In this document: one piece after another, positions 47,063 to 57,729 of the stretch
Layout of the letters: every line of letters begins with the position of its first letter
Position numbering within the stretch: the first letter of the stretch is position 1
NCBI GenBank assembly: GCA_007115705.1
Contig: QXEO01000237.1
Span: 2,976,108-3,040,107, forward strand
Reading direction: 5' to 3'
From: Dactylis glomerata
Taxonomy: Eukaryota; Streptophyta; Magnoliopsida; Poales; Poaceae
DNA length: 64,000 nt
Program-made: the position numbers and the translations under genes
Notes under the pieces: model-generated
Database searches by the model: none
The model's input: the letters and a program-made list of their open reading frames with translations, nothing else
What the model was told of the DNA's origin: nothing

Positions 47063-47080
47063 TTCCCACGGTCGGCGTCA
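47063..47080 (-). other. Primer binding site of the second Gypsy element
   Basis: TGACGCCGACCGTGGGAA on the minus strand, two bases inside the LTR: the same site as 15608-15625 with two changes. Confidence 0.7.
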
Positions 47081-47082
47081 AT

Positions 47083-47542
47083 TAACGAGGGTTAACTCGG
47101 CAAATGTCCTAGATGAAGGACTTTGGATCGGGAAAAAGACGACAACTAGAGATTTATGGAGCGAGATTGGCACACGATGTACCCAGGTTCACGTCCCCTC
47201 GGTGGAGGGTCGCTACATCCTGCTAGTAATCTAGTATATGATCACAATGGTGTTTACATGGTGCCGCCGTAGGCAGAGTTTTGTATCTAATCTATGTCTA
47301 ATCTATCTTTGTATGTTCTATCTCACGATGTAACTTGTAAGTTGTCCCTCTAGGAGCGCCCCTGCCTAGCTTTATATATGCAACCAGGCTAGGTTTTACA
47401 AGTGTCCTAGTTGAATATGGATTAGAGTTGCCTTTCTTCGTCTCCAAGTCAATCTTTGAGTCCTTGTTATGGTCCACTTCCTTAATGGGCCGGACCCGGT
47501 ATACTAATCCGTGGGTACCCAAAGGGCATACTCACCATATCA
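47083..47542 (-). repeat. 5' LTR of the second Gypsy element
   Basis: About 460 bp from TAACGAGG to ATATCA. A TATATA box near 47373-47379 (minus strand) suits transcription toward the primer site. Outer border is chosen by CA and a 4-of-5 target duplication. Confidence 0.65.
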
Positions 47543-47744
47543 CCTACGGGTGAGTCGACATCATCCATGTGGAGGAAAGCTTCCTATTTTCTCGTCTCCG
47601 TGAAACGTGATTCATGTTTGACTAACTCTTAGTCAGGACTAACTTGGTTAACATACACATGACCATGGTTTCAAATCATATCACACTAGGAGGACCCAGC
47701 GTGGTGGAGGGCAAATTCTATCTTGATATTCAACATCACGCAGC

Positions 47745-48190
47745 AATTGGACTGGGGCGAGATGTGATGCCGGTGGTGGCCGCTGCCCAAGGCTTGGGCT
47801 TCGGGGCGCAATGTACGACATGGCGGATGCATCTTAGTCGGTGTTTGCCCTGAGTTTGTCAAGACCCTGCCTTCTCGCCATCTCCTCAAGTGCATGAGGG
47901 GAGGTACGTTGGTCCGGGCAGTCTTCGAGTCGAGGTTGATCTTCGGTGGTGTCTTGCTTGGTTCGTGACGCGGTCCGAAAACCATGTGCTCCTTCTTCTC
48001 GCCATTCTTGGTTAGATGTTAAGCAAGGCAGGTGGTTTATCATCGGACTTGTAAAGGGTGTGTTGTTTGTCGCTCGGCGATGTCTCGTGTTGGGTGCGTG
48101 GTGTTGTAGCCTTCTTGGCATTGTATCGGCCGTCTTGGTATTTCTTGTATATGATTAATACACCTTCCAGGGTGTATTCTTGAAAAAAAA
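47745..48190 (+). mobile_element. Short retroposon with A-tail (truncated LINE or SINE)
   Basis: 446 bp ending in GAAAAAAAA. It is flanked by 15-bp duplications tcaacatcacgcagc (47730-47744) and tcaacgtcatgcagc (48191-48205), 13 of 15 identical. Long duplications plus an A-tail indicate target-primed reverse transcription. No ORF2 domain, so probably a 5'-truncated LINE tail. Confidence 0.75.
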
Positions 48191-48205
48191 TCAACGTCAT
48201 GCAGC

Positions 48206-49364
48206 TTGCTTCTTAGTCAGTCCAATACCCACTTTTATAACAACAAATTACGGACAATGTTGACGGGATCAAAACCATCTAGTCCGCAAGTCAAATCATG
48301 TGACTACCTTAGGTTTAAGGATTCCATTGCTTAAGCCAGATCACACGACGTCTTACTCGTGGCGACTTAACCCTTGGGTCAGTTTGGCTCGCCGAACTCT
48401 TTAGCTGAGCAGATGTAAGGCAGGTTGATATCACTTTCCCGTGACAAATCGAACATCGTCATTCGCCGGCGTTACATGTTAGTCTTGGTTAAGTTTCCGA
48501 CTTACCCATTTTGACTAAGGACAATTTTAGTATGAACAACCCATAGCATATGGTTCGAGAACCGAATAAAGGATAACTTATGAATACAGACATAAATATA
48601 AACATCTCCAATGCATACATTCCTAACATTACAAGAGTCATGGTGATTTTACGGTGGGCCGTAACGTGCAGATAGAAGACTCTTCCACTTATTTTTATTC
48701 CAAATGTTTCTTGCTGCAGAGAATCTTCCCTGAAGGATCCTCCGCACCCATCCCCAGCTTCCATTTTTATTTGAACTCTGCACTGCACCCATCTCCAGCA
48801 AAATAATGAAACGTGAAGACCAGTCGTGCCAACTGCCCAATGAGCACACGAAAATGAAAGGGGAAGCAAGAGAGAACGAAGCCGGCCAGGTCAAGCCGGA
48901 CACATGCCTATATTCCCCATTTACCTTTCTATCATTGTCGAGAAAAAAAAGAGTGGTTGACACATGTATGTATGCGTACACGGCTGCCCGGTCACGGAGA
49001 CGGGGCCAGGACATGGACAACGGCTGGATCGTCGTCATCATCCCTGGATTGGCTTTGCCCACCTCCCATCCCCTGCACAAAAGGCCCAGCAAACGCGGCG
49101 ACCTCTTCTCTTCTCCCCCGATACTTTTCCCCAAAGCAAACAACCCAACCCAACCGAAAAGAAGAGAAACGCGCGGCGCCGCGCCGCACCGCGTTGTTGC
49201 TTCTGCATCGCTGTAGCTCGAGCGGGGCGGTATTTAGCTCCTCGCACCGGCGCGCGGGAAGGGGGACGAGATCAAAACCGCTGCGACTCGATTTCAAGCG
49301 ATCGATCGATCAAGCATCGGATACCAGAGGAGTTGAGGTCTCGAGGAGAGATTGAGAGAGAGCG
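48206..49364. other. Intergenic DNA and leader of the RABA1 gene
   Basis: No gene. The last 250 bp are GC-rich with GAGAGA near the ATG, fitting a 5' UTR. No clear TATA box. Confidence 0.4.
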
Positions 49365-50477
49365 ATGGCGGTGGCGTACCGCGCGGAGGAGGAGTACGAC
49401 TACCTGTTCAAGGTGGTGCTGATCGGGGACAGCGGCGTGGGTAAGTCCAACCTGCTCTCGCGCTTCGCCAGGGACGAGTTCAGCCTCGACACCAGGTCCA
49501 CCATCGGCGTCGAGTTCGCTACCAAGACCGTCCGCGTCGACGGCAAGCTCGTCAAGGCGCAGATCTGGGACACCGCCGGACAGGAAAGGTACATGCTTTG
49601 CCGCTTCTGTCTTCTTGCCCGCTACCTGTATGATGTATTGCTCTGCCCACGTCTTCCACGGTAGTATTGCTCTAGGATTCAGTTTAATTTAATTAAGCTT
49701 GTTTGTTTGGTAGTAGTAGTAATTGAAGACTATATAGTTTATTACTTGTAGTATTGGTTAAATTCAAGGACTCGCGATGAATGTTTATTTTCACGTTGCT
49801 ATACTTGGATTGTTCAGAAGAGTAATTTGAACATAGCATCAGGCACTCATTCTGAACTCACCAGGATTGATGTCCATCACAAGTTAAACACAATGCGCAT
49901 ACCCACCCATCTTCTCTGATTGCTTGTTACCACATTTCTACATTTACAAGTTATGACGTGCTTCTTGGAAAGAAAATTCACTTTTACGCAATAGCTTGAC
50001 TTGGTCTGCCCCCTCACAACAAACGTGCTTGGCATCATCTCCAGGTACCGGGCCATCACCAGCGCATACTACCGCGGCGCAGTCGGCGCGCTGGTGGTGT
50101 ACGACGTGACGCGCCACATCACGTTCGAGAACGCGGAGCGGTGGCTGACGGAGCTCCGGGACCACACGGACGCCAACATCGTGGTGATGCTGGTGGGGAA
50201 CAAGGCGGACCTGCGCCACCTGAGGGCCGTCTCGCCGGAGGAGGCCAGGGCCTTCGCCGAGCGGCACCGCACCTTCTCCATGGAGACCTCCGCGCTGGAG
50301 GCCACCAACGTGGAGGGCGCCTTCACGGAGGTGCTCGGCGAGATCTACCGCGTCGTCAGCAAGAAGGCGCTCGACATCGGCGACGACCCCGCCGCGCCGC
50401 CCAGGGGCAAGACCATCGACGTGAACGCCAAGGACGACGTCTCGCCCGTCAACACGGGCGGCTGCTGCTCGGCGTAG
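49365..50477 (+). CDS. RABA1: RABA1-class (Rab11) small GTPase
   Basis: Exons 49365-49588 (donor AAAG|GTACAT) and 50045-50477 (acceptor CTCCAG) join in codon 75 to give 218 residues, the normal length. P-loop GDSGVGKS is at 21-28, effector Thr46, WDTAGQE 68-74, NKAD 127-130 and ETSAL 155-159. The C-terminus GGCCSA has the double Cys that is geranylgeranylated. The segment TRHITFENAERWL and the tail KALDIGDDPAA match the RABA1 subgroup. Such GTPases direct vesicles between trans-Golgi/recycling endosomes and the plasma membrane or cell plate (family knowledge). The intron position in AGQER|Y is conserved. Strong GC3 bias is normal for grass genes. It looks functional. Confidence 0.96.
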
Positions 50478-51034
50478 ATGTTTCCTTTGCCTAGACCGGG
50501 TCCGAATGAATCCGGAGACGGTGGTTGGCGTGCTAGGACATGATTGACAGAGATTGACGACGGCACGTTGTTGCACTTTTGCATGTTGTGATCCGATGAT
50601 TATTGGGTCAAACGGTTGGGTTGATTGATACTAATGCATTGAACCGCGTATTGGGAGAACTGAAGACGTCGTGCGTGTGCTGTTGCAACTTGCAAGTAGT
50701 TGCAGCCCGCGTCTGTATTCATTTGTCTGTTTGTTGGCATTGACATGGATGTTGGTTAACGCGACGGGGATATAATACGGTCGAGGAAGGAAGGATCCGC
50801 ACAATTTGAGAACAGGATTCTGCTAGTATCATGATATCCCTATCAGTGAGGGGATGATGATCTTGAGAATTTTTCAGCTACGGGGAGGGTGGAAAAATGC
50901 AAAAGCAATGAAATATCGTCGTGCTTACTGTTGAAAAAAAATAACTGGTACTGGGCTGTTACATACCTCGAGCTTTATTGATATGGGCTTTGGGATAATT
51001 AAAAGACTTGCGATCTGGTAAGCTAATGGATCAA
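50478..51034. other. RABA1 3' UTR and intergenic sequence
   Basis: No further gene. AT-rich after about 50560. The polyadenylation site is not certain. Confidence 0.4.
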
Positions 51035-51043
51035 CAGAACTAG

Positions 51044-51515
51044 GGCGTTTCCTATTTGACGCCCGACACGTCCATTACGAAACGACGCGTCGGGTGTTTC
51101 TTCCTCCTTCCGTTTCTTCCTCCATTGGAACGCCTTGATGCACCAACGACCAAGACGAAGACCACACGGCCGACCTCGCCGGAGTAGGGAGGACGCGGCT
51201 GGCCGCGACGTCCTCGGCGGAGGCGAGGCTGGCCGCGACGTCCCCGGCGGAGGTGAGGCCAAGACCTCACCGGAGATGGGGACGGCGCGGCTGTCCGTGA
51301 TGTCGCCGGTGGAGGTCAGGTCAAAAAACTTAGGGTGGGGGTGCGGTGCTCGTCGGAGTGCGGTGGCTGCCATATGTAGGGAAGATCGCGGCAGAGGAAG
51401 ATGCTGCGGCGGGGAGAAGATCGTTGCGGAAGAAGACGACGGCCCACAGCCACAAACCCTTCGATGCGTGCGTCAACGCGCCAGACGACGCGTCAAGCGT
51501 TAAATAGGAGGACCC
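51044..51515. mobile_element. GC-rich Mutator-type miniature element (possible Pack-MULE)
   Basis: 472 bp with an exact 9-bp duplication CAGAACTAG (51035-51043 and 51516-51524). Inverted ends are GGCGTTTCCTATTTGACGC and GGGTCCTCCTATTTAACGC. The GC-rich interior contains a tandem pair of about 33 bp (ggctggccgcgacgtcc.cggcgga, near 51197 and 51229). The interior may be captured host DNA, but I recognise no gene. Confidence 0.82.
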
Positions 51516-51887
51516 CAGAACTAGTCCGTTATTCATAAAGGTCCAGCCCAACTATAAAAAGTTGCGAAGCCTTTTATTGTTTTCTTTGACTGGGCGAGCT
51601 GAAATCACAATGGGCCAGCCAACAACGTGGCGGAACAACAGATACTTTTCATGTTTCTTAAGATCTTATTTTCTCTTTTGAGATAAGAAATGGTGTCTAA
51701 TATCTTTTTTGTAGACACAATGTAATAAAATAGCTTTCAATTTTGAAAAGATTTAAGTATGTATTTTCAGTTATTTTCATGCACTTTTTGGATAATTGTT
51801 CATGCATATCCATGCTTGTAGTTATAAATGGTTGCGTACAATAAAAATAGGGAATTTATAAGGATGGGACATTAAAATTTATAAAAA

Positions 51888-51930
51888 TATTAGTCTATAT
51901 CTATATCTATATCTATATCTATATCTATAC
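51888..51930. repeat. (CTATAT)n microsatellite at the Helitron 5' border
   Basis: Repeated tatcta hexamers leading into the Helitron start. The element appears inserted in, or extended from, this repeat. Confidence 0.85.
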
Positions 51931-52617
51931 TACTTATAAAGGCACAAACTTGGCTGGAAAATAAAATCTCAGCCGTCCGTACCAATTCATCTAATGGTCG
52001 AAAGTTGTTTGTTCTCCCCTCCCACTCCCCATATCAAATCGCGCTGATACATTAATTTCCCAGCCGCACGCCTGATTTTGCAGATCCATACCAGTTCCTA
52101 ATCCGCGACCACACGCGAGGAAGTAGCACCAGAAATCCCCACCCATGTCTCTGTCTGCCGCCTTGCTTCTCCGCCCGAGCGCCCGCGAGCCGCCGGTTTC
52201 CCTGTCTCCTGAACGTCCTCCGCCTGCCGCCCGAGGTCGACGTCGCCCGCCCACGACTGCATCGATGCTGCCCGCCGCGATCGAGCTCAAGGCCCCGGCC
52301 GAGAGGCGTGCACTTCAGGGCGAGTTGGAAGAGGAGGGCCTCGATGCGGCCATTGCCGTCAGTGAGGCCATGGCTATGATGCTATGCCCGCGGATAGACA
52401 AGGCCAAGGTTCATATGGAGCTCCAGCACTTCACTAACAAGAAGATGCCTCTTGGTGCCGCCGCGACCGACCACCTTCGCGCCCTAATCGCTGGCCACAT
52501 GCGGCACCTCGCACGCGTCTTCTCAAGCCACCAGAGGCCAAGCGAGAATCGATGCGGCAAGCACCGGTGGGTATGCACACTGAGAAGGCTCCATAGTCCA
52601 ATCCCCACCGGTAACCA
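51924..52617 (+). repeat. Helitron unit 1 (5' 694 bp)
   Basis: Corresponds base for base to 52808-53501 apart from at least one change (catctaatgg versus catccaatgg). Ends at ggtaacca, then unit 2 starts. It carries an open frame at 52145, treated under the unit 3 copy. Confidence 0.9.
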
Positions 52618-52807
52618 TCTATACTACTTATAAAGGCACAAACTTGGCTGGAAAATAAAATCTCAGCCGTCCGTACCAATTCATCCAATGGTCGAAAGTT
52701 GTTTGTTCTCCCCTCCCACTCCCCATATCAAATCGCGCTGATACATTAATTTCCCAGCCGCACGCCTGATTTTGCAGATCCATACCAGTTCCTAATCCGC
52801 GACCACA
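52618..52807 (+). repeat. Helitron unit 2 (5' 190 bp)
   Basis: Same as 52808-52997, ending at gaccaca, then unit 3 starts. Confidence 0.9.
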
Positions 52808-53028
52808 TCTATACTACTTATAAAGGCACAAACTTGGCTGGAAAATAAAATCTCAGCCGTCCGTACCAATTCATCCAATGGTCGAAAGTTGTTTGTTCTC
52901 CCCTCCCACTCCCCATATCAAATCGCGCTGATACATTAATTTCCCAGCCGCACGCCTGATTTTGCAGATCCATACCAGTTCCTAATCCGCGACCACACGC
53001 GAGGAAGTAGCACCAGAAATCCCCACCC

Positions 53029-53535
53029 ATGTCTCTGTCTGCCGCCTTGCTTCTCCGCCCGAGCGCCCGCGAGCCGCCGGTTTCCCTGTCTCCTGAACGT
53101 CCTCCGCCTGCCGCCCGAGGTCGACGTCGCCCGCCCACGACTGCATCGATGCTGCCCGCCGCGATCGAGCTCAAGGCCCCGGCCGAGAGGCGTGCACTTC
53201 AGGGCGAGTTGGAAGAGGAGGGCCTCGATGCGGCCATTGCCGTCAGTGAGGCCATGGCTATGATGCTATGCCCGCGGATAGACAAGGCCAAGGTTCATAT
53301 GGAGCTCCAGCACTTCACTAACAAGAAGATGCCTCTTGGTGCCGCCGCGACCGACCACCTTCGCGCCCTAATCGCTGGCCACATGCGGCACCTCGCACGC
53401 GTCTTCTCAAGCCACCAGAGGCCAAGCGAGAATCGATGCGGCAAGCACCGGTGGGTATGCACACTGAGAAGGCTCCATAGTCCAATCCCCACCGGTAACC
53501 AGTGTCTTGCCGCATCGATCTGGGATTGGCGATAG
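53029..53535 (+). CDS. Open frame inside the Helitron, possible captured gene fragment
   Basis: ATG 53029 opens about 168 codons; the same frame starts at 52145 in unit 1. The N-terminus is Pro/Arg-rich; the middle (ALQGELEEEGLDAAIAVSEAMAMM) looks helical and protein-like. GC content is much above the flanks, as for captured exons in Helitrons. I do not recognise a donor gene. It may not be translated. Confidence 0.35.
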   Translation: MSLSAALLLRPSAREPPVSLSPERPPPAARGRRRPPTTASMLPAAIELKAPAERRALQGELEEEGLDAAIAVSEAMAMMLCPRIDKAKVHMELQHFTNKKMPLGAAATDHLRALIAGHMRHLARVFSSHQRPSENRCGKHRWVCTLRRLHSPIPTGNQCLAASIWDWR

Positions 53536-54978
53536 GAGTATGCATAACTGCGACCTTGCCCGTCCTCCTCTCTCGCGCGAGAGAGGCAGGCTGAGATTGC
53601 AGGCAGTGGCGAGGTCGCCAGCAGCACGCGAGGACGGGCGGCGACGCACCAGGTCTCCCAGGCTCAGGTGTGACGGCGGCCGTGGCGTGCTCCTTGTCGG
53701 TTCTGCGATGCGACCTACCCGCGGATCAGGTGGATGGCGCCAGCACCTGGGCGACACAGCCTCCTCGGAGCAGCCGTGCTTGTCAAAGAGAATCAGCATG
53801 GCGTCAATGAAATAGCTGGTGTTGGAGCTGGCGCCGGAGCAAATCGCCACAGGTCGAGGAGGTCGGCAGGTCGATGGATAGAGCTGCGCACACGACTGCG
53901 CGCAGACAACTATGACGAGTATTCGAGTAAAACACAACCCCGTCCATCATTTTTCTTCTCCTCTAATTTCTCTATTGGAAAAGGATCAATATGAGGAGAA
54001 GAGATTGTTAATCCATTCTAATAGCTTTTCTTTCAGTTGGTGGGAAGAGATCGAGCTGACCTTTTGTTGTGTTTGCATGCAGGTCACAAACAATTGAGCT
54101 TGTGCATTCAGAAAGGTCGATTCAGTATTCAGAAATCAAAATACGGTGATTATTCTGAATTCCCTCGCTGTAGCCGATGCTACTGCAGTCAGGCACGGTC
54201 ACTAAGTACAGCCATATGGGAATTTTATTATTTTACTTCCTTTGCGGATTTGAATATATATATAGCACATTATCATGTGGTCTTACTCTCAGTTCAGTTC
54301 AAGACGAGGTGGACAGGTGATTCAGAAATTGCTTTGGCATGACTGTAATAGTATGGAGGAAATGCTCTGCACAATCTTGTGTTTTCTCATGTTCATGAAT
54401 GAGGACTTGTTTGCTGGAATCCATAGTGGACTTACATTTACATCGTGAAATATTTCAGATGTGTTAACCTGCTTATTTGCACGTAGTCAAAGCTTGCACA
54501 CATATGTTGTTTTTCTTTTATTTGTCATTCAGTTGTCATTGCGCATGCATCTGTTGTTTAGCTTTAAATTTATCTATCACTAATGTATTTGTTCTTAGCA
54601 CTATATTTCGTTTAGTGCCTTACATTCTCACTAAAGGTCACGATATGAATTTATGTCCTGGAGCTGGATAACTTCATATTCCTGTGTATATTATGATGAC
54701 GACCGTTGCCGGTGCCAACGATGCTCAAGCACATTAGCATATAGATAGGATTTAGAAATAGTTGCATCTATGATGTTGGATTACAGCCTTTTTGGATCTT
54801 ATTTTAAGTCTTATTGCTATCAAATAATCATACACATGATTTTGCAATAAAGTATACTCTATTTTTTCTTATGTGAATTGTAAGTATATTAACGTGCGTT
54901 GCACGTACACGCTTACTAGTATATCTTGGAAAGACAAATGCTCATGACTTATGGGACAAATGTTCACTTGTTACATAA

Positions 54979-55276
54979 GACTACTCACAATGGGAGTATC
55001 ATAGCTAGTATCATGCACAACATGCATGCAAAAAGCTGATGTGGCACCATAATTAATGAGGAGAGAGGTGAGTGTGGTATCATATCATGATACTGTATGA
55101 TAACACGTGAATCTAGAAAAGTTAGTGACAAATACATCTCATACACATATTTGCATTGAGATTCTACAAAACAATAAATATGATGGAACTATGATACTAC
55201 TTTATGATACTATGCATCGGAGGAGTAGTATCATATACATGATACTAGTGTATGATACTCCCCACTGTGACTAGTC
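54979..55276. mobile_element. Tourist-type MITE
   Basis: 298 bp with inverted ends GACTACTCACAATGGGAGTA and GACTAGTCACAGTGGGGAGT, flanked by TAA at 54976-54978 and 55277-55279. The interior repeats atgatact in both orientations. Fits PIF/Harbinger. It lies 60 bp from the Helitron end. Confidence 0.85.
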
Positions 55277-55279
55277 TAA

Positions 55280-56229
55280 GAAATGATCATGGCTCATTGA
55301 TTTGCCATAAAAGAACAATGAAGTATGATATAAATATTAATGAATGAACAAAAACTGAGGATACCATAAATAAATAAATTAATGTAGAATAAAAAGAACA
55401 TACGAAAACAAAATCACAAAAATAAAGAAAAGAGAAACAACTCCAAAAATATACAGTTTGACGTTATTGGGTCAGCCCGCTTGCAGAAAAAGGTGCATGT
55501 CTACTCCCCTATTTGCTGAAATGGTCAGCAAACCGAGTTTGGTGTCCCTAAGGCCTAAAGTTGTTGATCCTCCCGCTTAACCTATCTAAATAAATTATTC
55601 ATCAAAAAGTCAAACGATAAACACATGTTCCATCTCCTAAAGCTCAACATGCCAGATCCTCATATATCACCACTGGTATTAATTCATTATTAGCCTTTTT
55701 TCAGAATTACATGTAACTACACGCATTTTTAGTGAGTCTATTCACTCATTTTTGTCCTTATCTCTGCTATTTAATAAAACAATTGAAACATCTTATATTC
55801 CAGAACAGAGGTACTAATATCAACTTCTGAATATTGACACATACTCTTCACATGCTCAAGCCTCGACCACTCAATAGAAAATAAACAATACTTTGTCCAA
55901 AACAAAGATCAAGAACTATGTTAATTCAACAAAGGAGTATGGGAAATCGCCTTTTTCATTCTAATATTAAAAAAGATTAGTCTTCCAAATGTTTAGGAAA
56001 ACTAACCTTTCCCTGCTCGCCACGTGGCATGAGAGGGAGAAGGCGCGCTGGGGAGAGATCATTGAGCTCCCGGTTTGTGTGCTCAGTGGTGTGGGTGCGG
56101 GAGGTAGATTCACCAATATATTTTCCCATTCTCTGAGAAGGAAAGTTAAATTGGAATATCAGGGGGACCGGTGGTTTGAGTTATGAATTGTTTTCATAAT
56201 TTCTTTTCTCGTCTTGATAACTATGTTGA
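55280..56229. other. Unassigned AT-rich sequence
   Basis: Contains a Stowaway-like right-end remnant (acatcttatattccagaacagagg, split by changes, near 55788). No gene. Confidence 0.35.
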
Positions 56230-56262
56230 CTAGCTAAATCCTCGTGCGTTGCAACAGACCAA
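56230..56262 (-). mobile_element. 3' terminus of a second, minus-strand Helitron
   Basis: Read on the minus strand: tctgttgcaacgcacgagg, then atttagCTAG followed by T. The hairpin is imperfect (gttgcaac core). The cgtgcgttgca motif is shared with the end at 54892. No 5' TC partner found to the right. Confidence 0.55.
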
Positions 56263-57729
56263 TAAAAGATATGTGAGTACTAATTACTTCCCCGTCTGGT
56301 GTATAAGGTCTACCCGTATTCCTATATTATCAATTTCACCAACGTAATATAAGTTATATATTACAAAACATATATCATTAGGAACTTTAAATTTAGATGT
56401 TATACTTTTTATGGTATACTTTTGTAAGTTATATAATTTGTCAAATTGACGATCTAGGATCACGCGCAAAACCTATACGCTAGACGGAGGTTGTATTAAG
56501 TTTATTTTTGAACAAAAGTGTTAAGTGTCAAGCATAATCTGCACCCCTCTCTCTCTCTCTCTTTTCGTTTTTTGAGTTTACTTTCTTCTATTCTGTGCAA
56601 CCCTATTTATTAGTGATGCACCTTCTTAAATTCGAACGTGTATTCCACTTGCAACGCTGCCAGAAGTCGGCAATGGGAAGCACTTCTCAAGGCCGAGCAT
56701 GGAATATAAATTAATTTATTTCTGTTAACCTTTTTATTCAAGCAATTTGACTCCTTCTTTATTAGTTAGGCTGAAAATCCCCTCTCATATATTCTGCATG
56801 CATAGCATTGTACCAATTTCTCTATACAAATATGCAAAATGGTGAACTGTTGTTAGTGCTCCTGCTTACAATTGCATGCAGCATGGTTTTTTTTATAGAA
56901 TATGCAGCATGGTTTGGTACCACGTTCTCGTATGGATGCAGAGGTAGCACAGGATGCCTACTGTTGGCCCGTACCAAGTTTGATTTGAAGCCCGATGGGT
57001 GGGCGGCGCCCGAGCTGTTCCTTGAAGTTTTAGGTCGATCGATCCAATAGCTAACCTACCGGCCCAGCAGTGGCCCCTTCGCTCACAGCCAGAAGTGCAC
57101 AGGTCGCCCATCCTTGAGATCTCCCCATCCTTATCCCCTCACGACGCTACCAGCTCGCTCCATGCGCCTTGCTCCGGCTGCGCCTGGCAAGCCGCCGCCT
57201 CTACCGGTTAGCACCAGCCATACTCCTCTCCCGTCTTCCTCAGGTCACGCCGCCCCCTCCCTGGAAGCTTGCGTCCTTGCCCCGGCAGCCTCCGGTTCCA
57301 TGGAGGCATGGACGCCCCTCGCCCCGGCAGCCTCCGCCTTCCTGGATGCTCGTGTCTCGCCCCAACAGCCCCGCCTCCAACCTCGCAACCCCTCTGAAAA
57401 CCACGGGGCCACGCGATCATCTGTCCCTCCTCGTTCCTCTCTGCTTGCTCTAGCGCCGGGCCGTCCTGTAGGGGAGCTTGCGGTGGCGACTGGCGACCGT
57501 GGGGAGGCGCAGAAGAGCTCATGGCGGAGCGCACGAGAAGGCAGGGGATCGGGAGGTAGATGAAGATGCTATTTGGTTTGACTTGCGAATCGGTACGGTG
57601 GTAATATGTGTATTATGTAATTTGGTGGGAGGGCAAAATCAGAAATCAAAAGATATAGAGAGAAAGTGCCTTCACCAACTCCAAACCAATAGTAAAGATA
57701 TGTAACTTCACACGGAAACTAAGGGACAG
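56263..57729. other. Unassigned, with a GC-rich island
   Basis: The island at 57050-57570 holds long overlapping frames in both strands (Pro/Ala/Ser-rich at 57114-57563) but no domain. Could be cargo of the minus-strand Helitron whose 3' end is at 56230. Confidence 0.35.

Larger units (their letters stand above)
42241..47542 (-). mobile_element. ORF-less relative of the Tat-like Gypsy element, heavily rearranged
   Basis: Minus orientation. The 5' LTR is at 47083-47542, with the primer site at 47063-47080. Internal DNA from about 45700 to 47062 has no coding frame. The 3' LTR survives only as 42241-42461, matching 47083-47300 closely (aacgagggttaactc, cctgctagtaatctag, gtttacatggtgcc). Possible target duplication GCTAC/CCTAC. 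Everything between 42462 and about 45690 belongs to later LTR insertions. Confidence 0.65.
51924..54919 (+). mobile_element. Non-autonomous Helitron with three tandem 5' ends
   Basis: The 5' terminus TCTATACTACTTATAAAGG occurs at 51924, 52618 and 52808, each after an A. One 3' terminus occurs: hairpin ACGTGC-GTT-GCACGT (54892-54906) nine bases before CTAG (54916-54919), followed by T. This is the Helitron pattern (TC...hairpin...CTAG, insertion between A and T). No Rep/helicase gene. Unit 1 (694 bp) and unit 2 (190 bp) are nearly perfect prefixes of unit 3 (2112 bp). Confidence 0.88.

Noticed and set aside
57114..57563. 149-codon plus-strand ORF rich in Pro, Ala and Ser
   Set aside because: Low complexity, other frames open too, no promoter or homology recognised.
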